A DNA stretch of 64,000 bases from Acidobacteriota bacterium (GTDB lineage Bacteria; Acidobacteriota; Terriglobia; Terriglobales; Acidobacteriaceae): contig JAFDVP010000001.1 in NCBI GenBank assembly GCA_018268895.1, positions 124,001 to 188,000 on the forward strand. The letters are read 5' to 3'. Within the stretch, counting starts at the first letter, position 1; the number at the start of each line of letters is the position of its first letter. The notes below the pieces were generated by a model, which was not told the origin of the DNA, did no database searches, and was given only the letters and a program-made list of their open reading frames with translations. Of the stretch, positions 42,199-50,271 are shown one piece after another. The translations under genes and the position numbers were made by a program.

Positions 42199-42533
42199 TT
42201 GCGCTTCCGCGATAATTGACTGCGGTCACCCGTTCGCTTTGCTTCGATTACGACTCCCAGCGGCTCATCTGGGCGCTTACGAAAACGCCTTCCTATAGCC
42301 ACAGCTTCATTTGAAAGCAGCTTTGCTTCTGTCGCTACGAGATCATCTTCGTCAAGAGCAGAATTGACGGCTGCCAGCGGCTGTTTTGAAGCACGTCTGA
42401 GTGCCTGATGGCTGGCTTGCTTTCTCAAAGGTATGGCTTTGCGGCTTGATTTATCGTTCACGCCATAGACATTTCGTGCATCCAGAGCGAGGCTTGCGAC
42501 CTTTTTATCGATCGGATTTTTTATCTTGCTCAT
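42195..42533 (-). CDS. Basic protein of unknown function inside the his operon (orf112)
   Basis: A 112-residue Lys/Arg-rich protein that I do not recognise. It has no signal peptide, no membrane segment and no Cys. Segments are [20 protein letters not shown] and [20 protein letters not shown], then an acidic part ([20 protein letters not shown]) and a basic end. It overlaps hisB at its start and hisH at its end by four bases each (ATGA at both junctions), so translation is coupled on both sides. Codon use is less GC-biased than that of the flanking his genes, as if it had been inserted later. Possible RNA or DNA binding is suggested only by charge. Confidence 0.6.
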   Translation of the reverse strand: MSKIKNPIDKKVASLALDARNVYGVNDKSSRKAIPLRKQASHQALRRASKQPLAAVNSALDEDDLVATEAKLLSNEAVAIGRRFRKRPDEPLGVVIEAKRTGDRSQLSRKRK

Positions 42534-43132
42534 AGCAGGCCCTTCGTGCTCGGCAGAATCTCGGCCATCCTCTCGTCGCGTGAGCAGGCTCCGCGCAGAG
42601 CGCGTGCGAAGGCTTTGAAGATTGCCTCGATCTTGTGGTGGTTGGAGCGGCCGTACATTGTTTTGACGTGGACGTTGGCCTTGGCTCCGCGAGCGAAGCC
42701 GTCGAAGAAGTCGGCGAGCAGTTCGGACTGGAAGTCACCGACGAGACGTACTTTCACTTTGTCGTCGACGACATAGGCGACGCGGCCCGAGAGATCGACG
42801 GCGGCGACGGCGAGCGTCTCGTCCATCGCCATGACGAAGTAGCCCGCGCGCAGGATGCCCTTCTTGTCGCCGAGCGCCTTGTTGAAGGCCTCGCCCAGCG
42901 CGATGCCCACGTCCTCGACAGTGTGGTGCTGGTCGACGTCGAGGTCCCCGTTGCAGGTGAGCGTGAGGTCGAAGCCGCCGTGGCGGGTGAAGAGCTCCAG
43001 CATGTGATCGAAGAAGCGGATGCCGGTGGAGACCTTGTAGACGCCGGTGCCGTCGATGTTCAGCTTGAGCGCGATCTTCGTCTCGGTGGTGTCGCGCTTG
43101 ATTGTAGCGGTGCGTGCCTTCTTCGTTGCCAT
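42530..43132 (-). CDS. hisB: Imidazoleglycerol-phosphate dehydratase
   Basis: HisB dehydrates imidazole glycerol phosphate, step six of the pathway. The 200-residue protein is the monofunctional form without the N-terminal phosphatase. Motifs are [25 protein letters not shown] and the His/Glu-containing SNHHKIEA, which supply the manganese ligands. ATG 43132 lies five bases after the hisC stop; the longer open frame upstream overlaps hisC. A separate histidinol-phosphate phosphatase would be needed and is not in the window. Confidence 0.95.
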   Translation of the reverse strand: MATKKARTATIKRDTTETKIALKLNIDGTGVYKVSTGIRFFDHMLELFTRHGGFDLTLTCNGDLDVDQHHTVEDVGIALGEAFNKALGDKKGILRAGYFVMAMDETLAVAAVDLSGRVAYVVDDKVKVRLVGDFQSELLADFFDGFARGAKANVHVKTMYGRSNHHKIEAIFKAFARALRGACSRDERMAEILPSTKGLL

Positions 43133-43137
43133 CGTTC

Positions 43138-44271
43138 CTAGAGCTCCTGTATCTGTTTCGATTCTGTTGTGGAGAAGCCGCGTTGCGGCCTCCAGCCGAT
43201 CTCTTCGAGCGATGCCTTCAAGGCTTCGAGGCCCTGCGAGACCTGGTCGCCTACGCCGATGGTGATGCGCACGTAGCCGTCGCATCCCGGGTCGGAGGAG
43301 CGGTCGCGCAGCAGCACGCCGCGGCGACGCATGGCCGTGACAAGCTCTTTGTGCAGCGGGCCGATCTTCATCAGCACGAAGTTCGCCGCACTGGGGAAGT
43401 AGCCGACGCCAAGCTCGGAGAGGGCAGCCATCATACGCTCGCGGCCGATGCGAATCTGCTCGGCGTACCAGGAGATGTAAGCATCGTCCTCGATGGCGAC
43501 GGAGAGGCAGTCGAGCGCGACGCCGTTGACGTTGTAGGGCGAGCTGACCTTGCGCAGGTAACCCATCACCTCAGGGCTGCCGGCCAACATGCCGAGGCGC
43601 AGATTCGCGAGGCCGTAGGCCTTGGAGAAGGTGCGCGCGACAACAAGGTTCGGCGTGGAGGCAAGGTCGTCGAGCACTGTCTCGCCATGGAAGTGGTAGT
43701 AAGCCTCGTCGGCCATCAGCACGGCGTGTGGCGCGGCGTTGGCGAGGGCGAGCATCTGCGCGCGCGTGACTGTGGCTCCGGTGGGATTGTTGGGCGAGGC
43801 GACGATGATCAGCTTCGTGCGCTCCGTGATGGCGTTGAGGAAACGCTCGAAGGGGAACTCCAGCGTCTCATCGGCCTGGATGCGGACAAGGCCGCGCGTC
43901 ATCATCGAGATCGAGACGTCGTACATGAAGAACGAAGGCGTGCAAATGAGGCCTTCGTCGCCTTCTTCGAGAAAGGTGCAGCAGATGAGGTGGATCGCCT
44001 CGTCGACACCGTTGGTCAGCAGTACTTGCGCAGGGTCGAGGCCGAAGTGCGCGGCGACCTTGCGCTCCACCGGCTCGCGCTCGGGATACTTTGTCAGCTC
44101 CTCTGCGGTGATCTGCCTGAGGCGGTCGATCACTCGCGGCGACGGCGCGAAGGTGTTCTCATTGAAATCGAGCCGCAACGCATCGCGACCGGCGAGCGGA
44201 GGGTGGTACTCCGGCATCTCGAGGACGAGGCGGCGCGGCTTGACGGTAGCGGTGCTCGTGACTGTGCTCAT
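43138..44271 (-). CDS. hisC: Histidinol-phosphate aminotransferase
   Basis: A PLP-dependent fold-type I aminotransferase of 377 residues that converts imidazole acetol phosphate to histidinol phosphate. [14 protein letters not shown] is the N-terminal motif, [10 protein letters not shown] and [13 protein letters not shown] line the cofactor site, and the Schiff-base lysine is K217 in [22 protein letters not shown]-like [11 protein letters not shown] ends the core. ATG 44271 overlaps the hisD stop by four bases, so the genes are coupled. Confidence 0.94.
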   Translation of the reverse strand: MSTVTSTATVKPRRLVLEMPEYHPPLAGRDALRLDFNENTFAPSPRVIDRLRQITAEELTKYPEREPVERKVAAHFGLDPAQVLLTNGVDEAIHLICCTFLEEGDEGLICTPSFFMYDVSISMMTRGLVRIQADETLEFPFERFLNAITERTKLIIVASPNNPTGATVTRAQMLALANAAPHAVLMADEAYYHFHGETVLDDLASTPNLVVARTFSKAYGLANLRLGMLAGSPEVMGYLRKVSSPYNVNGVALDCLSVAIEDDAYISWYAEQIRIGRERMMAALSELGVGYFPSAANFVLMKIGPLHKELVTAMRRRGVLLRDRSSDPGCDGYVRITIGVGDQVSQGLEALKASLEEIGWRPQRGFSTTESKQIQEL

Positions 44272-45539
44272 CGGGCTGACCTCATTCTTACGCGAACGCT
44301 CTCGGCGTGGCCGACCAGGCCCTCAGCGGTTGCCAGCGCGATGGCGTGCGGGCCGATCTTCTTCAGGCCCTTAGCGGTGTACTCCTGCACGGTGATGATC
44401 TTGACGAAGTCGAGCACGCTGAGACCACCGCGCACGCGACCGACGCGGCCTGTAGGCAGCACGTGGTTGGGGCCGGAGACGTAGTCGCCCATCGACTGCG
44501 GTGCGTAGTCGCCGACGAAGACCGAGCCTGCGTTCTGCACCCACTTGAGGTCGGCGGCGGAGTCGACGGTGAGGTGTTCGGGGGCGAGGCGGTTGGTCAG
44601 CTCGCGTGCCTCAGTAACTGTTTCGGTTACAAATATCGCGCCTTGTTTTGCCAGCGACTGTTTTGCGAGCTTGTTGCTCTTCGCCTGAATTTTGACCTCA
44701 GCGGCAACTTCGGTGCCGAGCGTTCCGTTACTGGTAATGAGGACGGCGAGCGTCTCGGGGTCGTGTTCGGCTTGTGCGACGAGATCGGCGGCGATGCCGG
44801 CGGCGCTGCCGCGCTCGCTGGTGACAACGATCTCGGTTGGGCCGGCCGGCATGTCGATGCCGCACTCGGTGGAGACGAGGGACTTGGCCGCGGTCACGAA
44901 GAGGTTGCCGGGGCCAACGATCTTGTTCACCGGTGCGATCGTCTCCGTGCCGTAGGCGAGCGCGGCGATAGCCTGGGCTCCGCCGATGCGGTAGAACTCT
45001 GTCACGCCTGCGAGGTAAGCGGCGGCGAGCGTCTCGTGCACGGGCTTGGGTGAGCAGACAACGATGCGCTCGACGCCGGCGACCTGCGCCGGTGTCGCCG
45101 TCATCAACAAAGTGGAGGGAAGAGGGTAGCGGCCGCCGGGAACGTAGCAGCCGACCGAGCCGAGCGGGCGAACGATCTGGCCGGTTTTGACGCCGTCGGC
45201 TGGAGAGATGGTCCACTCCTTCGGCATCTGCGCTTCGGCGAAGGCGAGGATGTTGCCGCGCGCGACCATCATGGCCGCCTGCAACTCTGGCGCGGTGGCC
45301 TGCCATGCGGCCTCCATCTCTTCGCGCGTGACACGGAGCGCGGCGCCCTTCTTCAGGCCGTCGAACTTCGTTGCGTACTTGCGCAGCGCGCGATCGCCGT
45401 TTTTGCAAACGTCGGCGAGGATGCGACGGACAACGGGTTCGACGCGCGCCGTCGAGACCGCGCCGCGTCGCTCGATCGATTCGATCAGTGCGGCGGCGGT
45501 CGTCGCGGTGCGACCGTATGTTTTGACGAGCTTCATCAT
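44268..45539 (-). CDS. hisD: Histidinol dehydrogenase
   Basis: HisD carries out the last two oxidations from histidinol to histidine with two NAD+. The 423-residue protein shows [43 protein letters not shown] and [11 protein letters not shown]. The zinc and catalytic His residues are in PEHLTVDSA and [14 protein letters not shown] (the latter with His-Val-Leu). ATG 45539 follows a 97-base gap after hisG that contains a repeat. Length and motifs are normal. Confidence 0.95.
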   Translation of the reverse strand: MMKLVKTYGRTATTAAALIESIERRGAVSTARVEPVVRRILADVCKNGDRALRKYATKFDGLKKGAALRVTREEMEAAWQATAPELQAAMMVARGNILAFAEAQMPKEWTISPADGVKTGQIVRPLGSVGCYVPGGRYPLPSTLLMTATPAQVAGVERIVVCSPKPVHETLAAAYLAGVTEFYRIGGAQAIAALAYGTETIAPVNKIVGPGNLFVTAAKSLVSTECGIDMPAGPTEIVVTSERGSAAGIAADLVAQAEHDPETLAVLITSNGTLGTEVAAEVKIQAKSNKLAKQSLAKQGAIFVTETVTEARELTNRLAPEHLTVDSAADLKWVQNAGSVFVGDYAPQSMGDYVSGPNHVLPTGRVGRVRGGLSVLDFVKIITVQEYTAKGLKKIGPHAIALATAEGLVGHAESVRVRMRSAR

Positions 45540-45575
45540 CTATCGGACTCCAGTGGCGCAGCGACAGCGTTGAAC

Positions 45576-45616
45576 AACGGATTCCTCCACTGCGCTGCGC
45601 TCCGGTCGGAATGACA
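45576..45616 (-). repeat. Intergenic repeat family 1, copy g, between hisG and hisD
   Basis: On the minus strand TGTCATTCCGACCGGAGCGC, then AGCGCAGTGGAGGAATCCGT. It is the only copy in minus orientation here and fills most of the hisG-hisD gap. Confidence 0.8.
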
Positions 45617-45636
45617 CCTCTTGGTCGTTATCGCAG

Positions 45637-46518
45637 CTAAAGAACAACCTTGCTGAGCGGATATTCGACGATGCCGGTTGCTCCCGCGGCCTTGAGCTTG
45701 GGGATGACGTCGCGCACCAGCGACTCATCGAGGATCGTGTTCAACGCGACCCAATCGGGGTCGCTGAGCTGCGAGACCGTCGGCGAGTTCAGCGCGGGAA
45801 GAACGGCGATCACGAGAGGCAGGTCTGCCTTACGGGCGTTGAGCATCAGGCCGACGCGGCCCTGTGCGGCGATGGCTGCGTTCAACATCAGCGAGATGTT
45901 GTTGATCTTCGCGCGCTTCCAGTCGTCTTTGAAGGCGGCCTTGTTGGCGATGAGCTGCGTCTCGCTCTCCATCAGCGTCTCGATGATGCGCAGGCGGTTG
46001 GCGCGCAGCGAGCTTCCGGTCTCGGTGACCTCGACGATGGCGTCGGCCAGAGTGGGAGGCTTGACCTCGGTCGCTCCCCAACTGAACTCGACGGTGACGG
46101 GGATGTTCTTCGATGCGAAGTAGCGCTTGGTGAACTCGACCAGCTCGGTGGCGATAATCTTTCCGGCGAGGTCCTCGGCCTTCTGGAAGGGCGAGTCTTC
46201 GGGCACGGCGAGCACCCACTTCACCTTCTGGCGGCTCTGCTTGGAGTAGGTGAGGCTGGTGACGTACTCGACGTCGGTCTGATTCTCCTGCACCCAGTCG
46301 TTGCCGGTCAGGCCGGCGTCAAGCGCGCCGTGCTCGACGTAGCGGGCCATCTCCTGCGCGCGGACGAGCATGCACTCGATCTCCACGTCATCGATGCCGG
46401 GAAAGTAGCTGCGGCCGCTGGCGTAGATGTTCCAGCCGGCGCGCTGAAACAGCGCAATGGTTGCGTCCTGCAGGCTGCCCTTGGGGATGCCGAGCTTCAG
46501 CTTCTTGGTCTCACTCAT
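45637..46518 (-). CDS. hisG: ATP phosphoribosyltransferase, long form
   Basis: HisG condenses ATP and PRPP in the first step of histidine synthesis and is the allosteric control point. At 293 residues it is the long form, with a C-terminal HisG_C regulatory domain ([20 protein letters not shown] through [14 protein letters not shown]) that binds histidine for feedback inhibition, so no HisZ partner is needed. The N-terminal phosphoribosyltransferase part has [20 protein letters not shown] and [13 protein letters not shown] 46518 overlaps the hisI stop by one base (TAATG). Confidence 0.94.
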   Translation of the reverse strand: MSETKKLKLGIPKGSLQDATIALFQRAGWNIYASGRSYFPGIDDVEIECMLVRAQEMARYVEHGALDAGLTGNDWVQENQTDVEYVTSLTYSKQSRQKVKWVLAVPEDSPFQKAEDLAGKIIATELVEFTKRYFASKNIPVTVEFSWGATEVKPPTLADAIVEVTETGSSLRANRLRIIETLMESETQLIANKAAFKDDWKRAKINNISLMLNAAIAAQGRVGLMLNARKADLPLVIAVLPALNSPTVSQLSDPDWVALNTILDESLVRDVIPKLKAAGATGIVEYPLSKVVL

Positions 46519-46859
46519 TAGTTCTTCTCCGTTTCGATCTTCTTCGTGAAGCAGCTTACGGTGCCCTCGTGGCAGACCAGGCCATCGCCCTCGACCTCGA
46601 CGCGGAAGAGCAGGGCGTCGTTGTCGCAGTCGGTGGAGGCCTCGATAATGCGCAGGCGGTTGCCGCTGGTCTCGCCCTTCATCCAGAGCTTGGATCGGGT
46701 GCGGCTCCAGAAGGTGACGAAGCCGCTCTCGAGCGTCTTCTGGTAGCTGGTCTCATTGAGGAAGCCCAGCATCAGCATCTCGCCGGTCTTGTAGTCCTGG
46801 ACGATGCCGGGAACGAGGCCGTCCATCTTCGCAAAGTCGATCTTTGGTCCTTCAGCCAT
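46518..46859 (-). CDS. hisI: Phosphoribosyl-AMP cyclohydrolase
   Basis: HisI opens the purine ring of phosphoribosyl-AMP. The 113-residue protein is the monofunctional cyclohydrolase without the HisE pyrophosphohydrolase domain. [18 protein letters not shown] and the zinc-binding region [28 protein letters not shown] are both present. It is the first structural gene after the leader and attenuator, with ATG 46859 about 30 bases after the terminator's U-tract. hisE is not in this window. Confidence 0.93.
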   Translation of the reverse strand: MAEGPKIDFAKMDGLVPGIVQDYKTGEMLMLGFLNETSYQKTLESGFVTFWSRTRSKLWMKGETSGNRLRIIEASTDCDNDALLFRVEVEGDGLVCHEGTVSCFTKKIETEKN

Positions 46860-46889
46860 TTTCCAATCTCCATTTCGTTCGTTGCACGT

Positions 46890-46929
46890 AAAAAGGCCCG
46901 CTCGCGGAATGCGCGTTGAGCGGGCCTTT
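46890..46929 (-). terminator. Attenuator terminator of the his operon
   Basis: On the minus strand AAAGGCCCGCTC (46929-46918) pairs perfectly with GAGCGGGCCTTT (46903-46892) across a 14-base loop, and the U-tract TTTTT ends at 46890. The stem begins 25 bases after the leader peptide stop codon and ends 30 bases before hisI. Confidence 0.9.
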
Positions 46930-46954
46930 CAGAATCCTTGTGGTATGCGCCTTA

Positions 46955-47041
46955 CTATTTCGCCACACCGGACACGGCCGCCAACACGCTCTCTGCATGA
47001 TGATGGTGATGATGCCCGTGATGGATGTTCAGCGAACGCAT
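46955..47041 (-). CDS. hisL: Histidine operon leader peptide
   Basis: A 28-codon open frame whose residues 7-15 are His-His-Gly followed by six His, eight His codons in nine (six CAT, two CAC). It starts at ATG 47041, stops at TAG 46957-46955, and is followed by an intrinsic terminator and hisI. This is the classical layout of a His attenuation leader: low charged tRNA-His stalls the ribosome at the His run and lets the operon be read. The peptide itself is expected to have no function. No Shine-Dalgarno sequence precedes the start, and the promoter sits so close that the transcript would be almost leaderless. Confidence 0.9.
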   Translation of the reverse strand: MRSLNIHHGHHHHHHAESVLAAVSGVAK

Positions 47042-47050
47042 CGCATGACT

Positions 47051-47079
47051 AGAGTAGCGTCGAGGGCGGGGGAAGTCAA
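47051..47079 (-). promoter_or_regulatory. Promoter of the histidine operon
   Basis: On the minus strand TTGACT (47079-47074) and TACTCT (47056-47051) are spaced by exactly 17 bases. Transcription would begin about four to ten bases downstream, within or just before the leader ATG at 47041. A short out-of-frame ATG at 47046 overlaps this region. Confidence 0.7.
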
Positions 47080-47161
47080 CTTTACCGGATTGACGAGAGG
47101 TCTTTCTCTCCCGTAACCTCCGTGAAACGAAGTGATTTTGTAGTTCGGGAGAATTCAGAAC

Positions 47162-47485
47162 ATGCGCAATCTTCGCTCGAAGTTCCTGGCACTTGCACTG
47201 ATGTTCACCATGCCGCTGACCATTGCTGTGGCGCAGAAGCCTGCAAAAAATGCAGCCGCTCCGGCAGCCGCTGCCGCAACACCGGACAACAAGCTCGACA
47301 TCAACACCGCCACCGCAGACCAGTTGAAAGCCTTCCCGGGCATCGGCGATGCGTACTCCAAGCGCATCATCGACGGACGTCCGTACACGGCGAAGAACCA
47401 GCTCGTCTCGCGTGGCGTGCTTCCTGAGAGCGTTTACAACAAGATCAAGGACTCGATCATCGCCAGCAAGCCCGCCAAGAAATAG
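47162..47485 (+). CDS. Secreted helix-hairpin-helix protein, ComEA-like
   Basis: A 107-residue exported protein with a signal peptide (FLALALMFTMPLTIAVAQ), an Ala/Lys-rich linker, and one helix-hairpin-helix domain. The domain reads LDINTATADQLKAFPGIGDA followed by YSKRIIDGRPYTAKNQLVSR, as in ComEA-type DNA-binding proteins. DNA uptake is the known role of ComEA, but a single secreted HhH protein alone is not proof of competence. GGGAG lies upstream of ATG 47162. The terminator downstream is shared with the opposite gene. Confidence 0.85.
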   Translation: MRNLRSKFLALALMFTMPLTIAVAQKPAKNAAAPAAAAATPDNKLDINTATADQLKAFPGIGDAYSKRIIDGRPYTAKNQLVSRGVLPESVYNKIKDSIIASKPAKK

Positions 47486-47505
47486 TAGAGGTTCAGGTCG
47501 AAAAA

Positions 47506-47539
47506 CGCAGGGCCGGCGCTATAAAGCAGCCGGCCCTGC
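47506..47539. terminator. Bidirectional terminator between convergent genes
   Basis: GCAGGGCCGGC (47507-47517) pairs with GCCGGCCCTGC (47529-47539) across 11 bases. The minus-strand transcript ends in GTTTTTC, a strong tract; the plus-strand side has only TGTTTG. It lies between the HhH gene and the LssY_C gene. Confidence 0.85.
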
Positions 47540-47553
47540 TGTTTGCTCCAGTC

Positions 47554-48816
47554 TCACTTGAGATTCATCACAACGATGCGCCCGTCGGAGTGAAAGCTGC
47601 CTCCCGTTGCCGTTCGAGCTTCAAGCATCGGATTTGAAGGCGTGACGTAGGCAGCGCTCGCATAGACGCCTGCCGCGTCGAAGCTCTGCAACAGGTAGTC
47701 GCGCTCCTTGTCGATCTCGGGATCGATCTTGTGCGTTACTCCGCCCGTGCGCTGGTCCTTCTCGAAGCCGATATCATGCGTTGCCGAACCTACCCATAGA
47801 GGCCTGCCGTCCACGGTCTTGCCGGTCTGCCATACACGCAGGTGGTGTCTTTCGGCCGCCACCATCAGAGGATCGGCCCGGGCGAACGACATGTCCTGCG
47901 CCCGCCCGAAGAGGTAGAGCGTGCTCATCGGCATCTCGGTATAGGCCTCCTTGCTCAAGGTCTTCAGCAGGCCGTTGAGGAGGGCATCCTGCACCGACTT
48001 ATCGACAGCAACCCATCCGGCGGCTTTATAAGCTGCTTCAACCTCCTCCTTCGTACCAATCAGCGCGAAGTTGACCATGTCTCCGGGATTGCCGGTGCCA
48101 CTGGCGCTATCGCTGACCCGGCGTGGGATGTCGGCGAAGATCTCAGGAGTAAGCATTGAATCGATTGGCTTTGAAGGGGCCGCCAGAACATTGATCTTGA
48201 AGGTCGCCGGCTTTGAAAACCTGACCTTCACCTTGTATTCGCCACTAAATGTCAGGTCGCTGCCTACATTCACGGCGAGGTACAACTTTCCTGTAGTTGG
48301 CATAGCTACCTGCCCAGAGGCTCCAATAGAGAAGGGAACGGAGGCCCCCATATCGCTGATACGCCCAATCACGGCGCCGACCTTTGCCTGATTCAAAGGA
48401 AACTGGCGGAGCAGGTCCTTCCACCCGCGGTCGAGTCCGTCGGCTGTGGTCTGACGGTTGTCGGCCAGCGTGAGATTGCCGGTTACGGTGAAGTCAGCCA
48501 ATTCGCCCGCGGCAAGAAAGACGCCGGTGTCCAGCCAACTGCCGTCCTTCAGCGTGAACTCGTAGTTCTGTTTGTGCGCCGGCACCTCCGTCGCGCTTGC
48601 CACCTTCTGGTTGCGCATGCCAATGATCGCCTCAATGTGCGGGGCGATGGAGGGCACGGACGAAGGAAGCGCTGGAATGGTGCTGCCCGGCTGCTCCTGG
48701 GCAATGGTGCGGTTCGGCGCAGCGGCACAAAGCCCCAGTATCAACAACAGTACGGCCTCGACCGGCAGACCACTCTGCCGTCGCTTATACCCTTGAAATC
48801 GTTTAGAGTGAATCAT
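47554..48816 (-). CDS. Secreted protein with a PA-IL-like and LssY C-terminal domain
   Basis: A 420-residue exported protein. The start is ATG 48816 with AGGGAAG upstream. A signal sequence (AVLLLILGLCAAAPNRTIAQ) is followed by a beta domain with LDTGVFLAAGELADFTVTG and LADNRQTTADGLDRG, like PA-IL-type galactose-binding modules. From about residue 245 the LssY C-terminal domain is visible (MVNFALIGTKEEVEAAYKAA, then MSTLYLFGRAQDMSFAR, RHHLRVWQTG, PLWVGSATHDIGFE and HKIDPEIDKERDYLL). LssY-C proteins are of unknown function, linked to type II secretion in some bacteria. The gene is divergent from the DUF4397 gene. Confidence 0.82.
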   Translation of the reverse strand: MIHSKRFQGYKRRQSGLPVEAVLLLILGLCAAAPNRTIAQEQPGSTIPALPSSVPSIAPHIEAIIGMRNQKVASATEVPAHKQNYEFTLKDGSWLDTGVFLAAGELADFTVTGNLTLADNRQTTADGLDRGWKDLLRQFPLNQAKVGAVIGRISDMGASVPFSIGASGQVAMPTTGKLYLAVNVGSDLTFSGEYKVKVRFSKPATFKINVLAAPSKPIDSMLTPEIFADIPRRVSDSASGTGNPGDMVNFALIGTKEEVEAAYKAAGWVAVDKSVQDALLNGLLKTLSKEAYTEMPMSTLYLFGRAQDMSFARADPLMVAAERHHLRVWQTGKTVDGRPLWVGSATHDIGFEKDQRTGGVTHKIDPEIDKERDYLLQSFDAAGVYASAAYVTPSNPMLEARTATGGSFHSDGRIVVMNLK

Positions 48817-48858
48817 GTTACTTCCCTATATATGATGCTCAACACAGGCCAGCCGCGA

Positions 48859-49599
48859 ATGTCGCTTCTCGACCTTGTAAGGAAAGGTGCCACCCTTGCC
48901 GCAACCGCCGCACTGGCCGTTGCGCTTGCCGGCTGCCAGGGTATTGTATCGAGCCAGAGCGGCTCGCAGGTGCGCATCATCGACGCATCCGCCGACGCCC
49001 CTGGGCTGGACGTCTACCAGAACAACGCGGCCATCGCCTACAACCTGGGCTTCGGCACCGTCACCTCGTATGTTCCTGTCGATCCGGGAACCTATACCAC
49101 CACGGCAACACAGGCGGGCACGAAGCAGGTTCTCACGACATCCAAGGCGACCTTTGTAACCGGGGCCCAGTACACCGTGCTGATCGGCAACGCCGCCGCC
49201 AACCTGCAGCAGCTTATCTTGAAGGACCAGAGCCAGGCGGCGCCCTCCGGGCAGATTGGTCTGCGCTTCATCGACCAGGCAACACGAATCTCCGCGCAGG
49301 ACATCTACCTGGTTCCCGCGGGACAAAAGCTCACGGCTGTCACGCCGGTTTATACCAACATCACCTTCGGCATCAACACCGGCTACCTGAACATCCCCAC
49401 TGGAACTTACACGCTCGTCATGGTTCCAACGGGAACGGTTCCAGCCAGCGATACAATTGCTACCTACACCGGCGCGCAGGTGACATATACCGGAGGCTCT
49501 GTGACGACGATCATTATGATCGACCAGCAGATCGTCACGACACCTGGTCTTCAGGTGATTACAGCGCCTGATTACGTCTCTCCCACAGCGACAAGCTAG
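48859..49599 (+). CDS. DUF4397 lipoprotein
   Basis: A 246-residue lipoprotein. The signal ends in the lipobox LAGC (AATAALAVALAGC). Tandem beta-sandwich DUF4397 units follow: VRIIDASADAPGLDVYQNN and LRFIDQATRISAQDIYLVPA mark two repeats with the typical pattern of a domain seen in acidobacterial and bacteroidetal surface proteins. ATG 48859 is used because it starts a standard signal peptide; ATG 48832 or 48835 would give nine or eight extra residues. The function is unknown. Confidence 0.82.
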   Translation: MSLLDLVRKGATLAATAALAVALAGCQGIVSSQSGSQVRIIDASADAPGLDVYQNNAAIAYNLGFGTVTSYVPVDPGTYTTTATQAGTKQVLTTSKATFVTGAQYTVLIGNAAANLQQLILKDQSQAAPSGQIGLRFIDQATRISAQDIYLVPAGQKLTAVTPVYTNITFGINTGYLNIPTGTYTLVMVPTGTVPASDTIATYTGAQVTYTGGSVTTIIMIDQQIVTTPGLQVITAPDYVSPTATS

Positions 49600-49833
49600 T
49601 CTGTTCGTTTTTCGTTGGAAAAGCACTCAGACACATATTGCCTGCGAGAGTAGCGCGAAGCTGGAATCGATTGCTCGCCAACCCAGCACGATATCAAAAG
49701 TCGTGTCAGAGTGCGCAAATATACTTTTGCGACGCAGCGCAACACGCGCTCGTCACCTGTGTCTACTCCCATCGTAAGACGAAGGACGCTGAAGCAAAGA
49801 CGTCTTCATAACGAAAGCACAGGAGAAATATCC

Positions 49834-50181
49834 ATGCAGATCACCCGCCTCGCACTCGCTCTTAGCTTTGCCATCGCACCGCTCGCTGTTCTCGCGCAGG
49901 CCCCAGCAACTTCAACGACAACCACGCCTCCCCCCACCATCAACCAGCGCAAAGAGAACCAGCAGGACCGCATCGCACAGGGCGTAAAGAGCGGCCAGCT
50001 TACTGCGGGTGAGACGCAGCATCTTGAAAAGCAGGAGTCGGCCATAAACCACGAAGAGCGTTCCATGCGCGCGCAGGACAACGGCCACCTGACCAAGGCC
50101 GACCGCAGTCTGATCAACAAGCAGCAGAACCAGGAGTCGAAGCGCATCTACCGCGACAAGCACAACAGCAGGAAGCAGTAG
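49834..50181 (+). CDS. Small secreted Gln/Arg-rich helical protein
   Basis: A 115-residue exported protein with signal peptide ALALSFAIAPLAVLAQ. The mature part is Thr/Pro-rich at first, then highly polar and helical: NQRKENQQDRIAQGVKSGQL, TAGETQHLEKQESAINHEER, then KADRSLINKQQNQESKRIYR. The same residues recur with a spacing near 30, suggesting two diverged copies of one helical unit. I recognise this as a common small exported protein of Acidobacteria with no known role. AGGAGA lies just before ATG 49834. It is monocistronic; the 230-base upstream gap holds nothing else I can support. Confidence 0.65.
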   Translation: MQITRLALALSFAIAPLAVLAQAPATSTTTTPPPTINQRKENQQDRIAQGVKSGQLTAGETQHLEKQESAINHEERSMRAQDNGHLTKADRSLINKQQNQESKRIYRDKHNSRKQ

Positions 50182-50221
50182 TAAAGACGCCGAAGCGAGC
50201 AGAGCGATTGATGCTTCACGT

Positions 50222-50251
50222 AAAAAAAGCCGCCGAGCGATACTCGGCGGC
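50222..50251 (-). terminator. Rho-independent terminator of ahcY
   Basis: On the minus strand GCCGCCGAG pairs with CTCGGCGGC across a five-base loop, followed by seven T residues. It lies 20 bases after the ahcY stop. Confidence 0.92.
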
Positions 50252-50271
50252 CCTGGTTTTCTGCGCGGATG

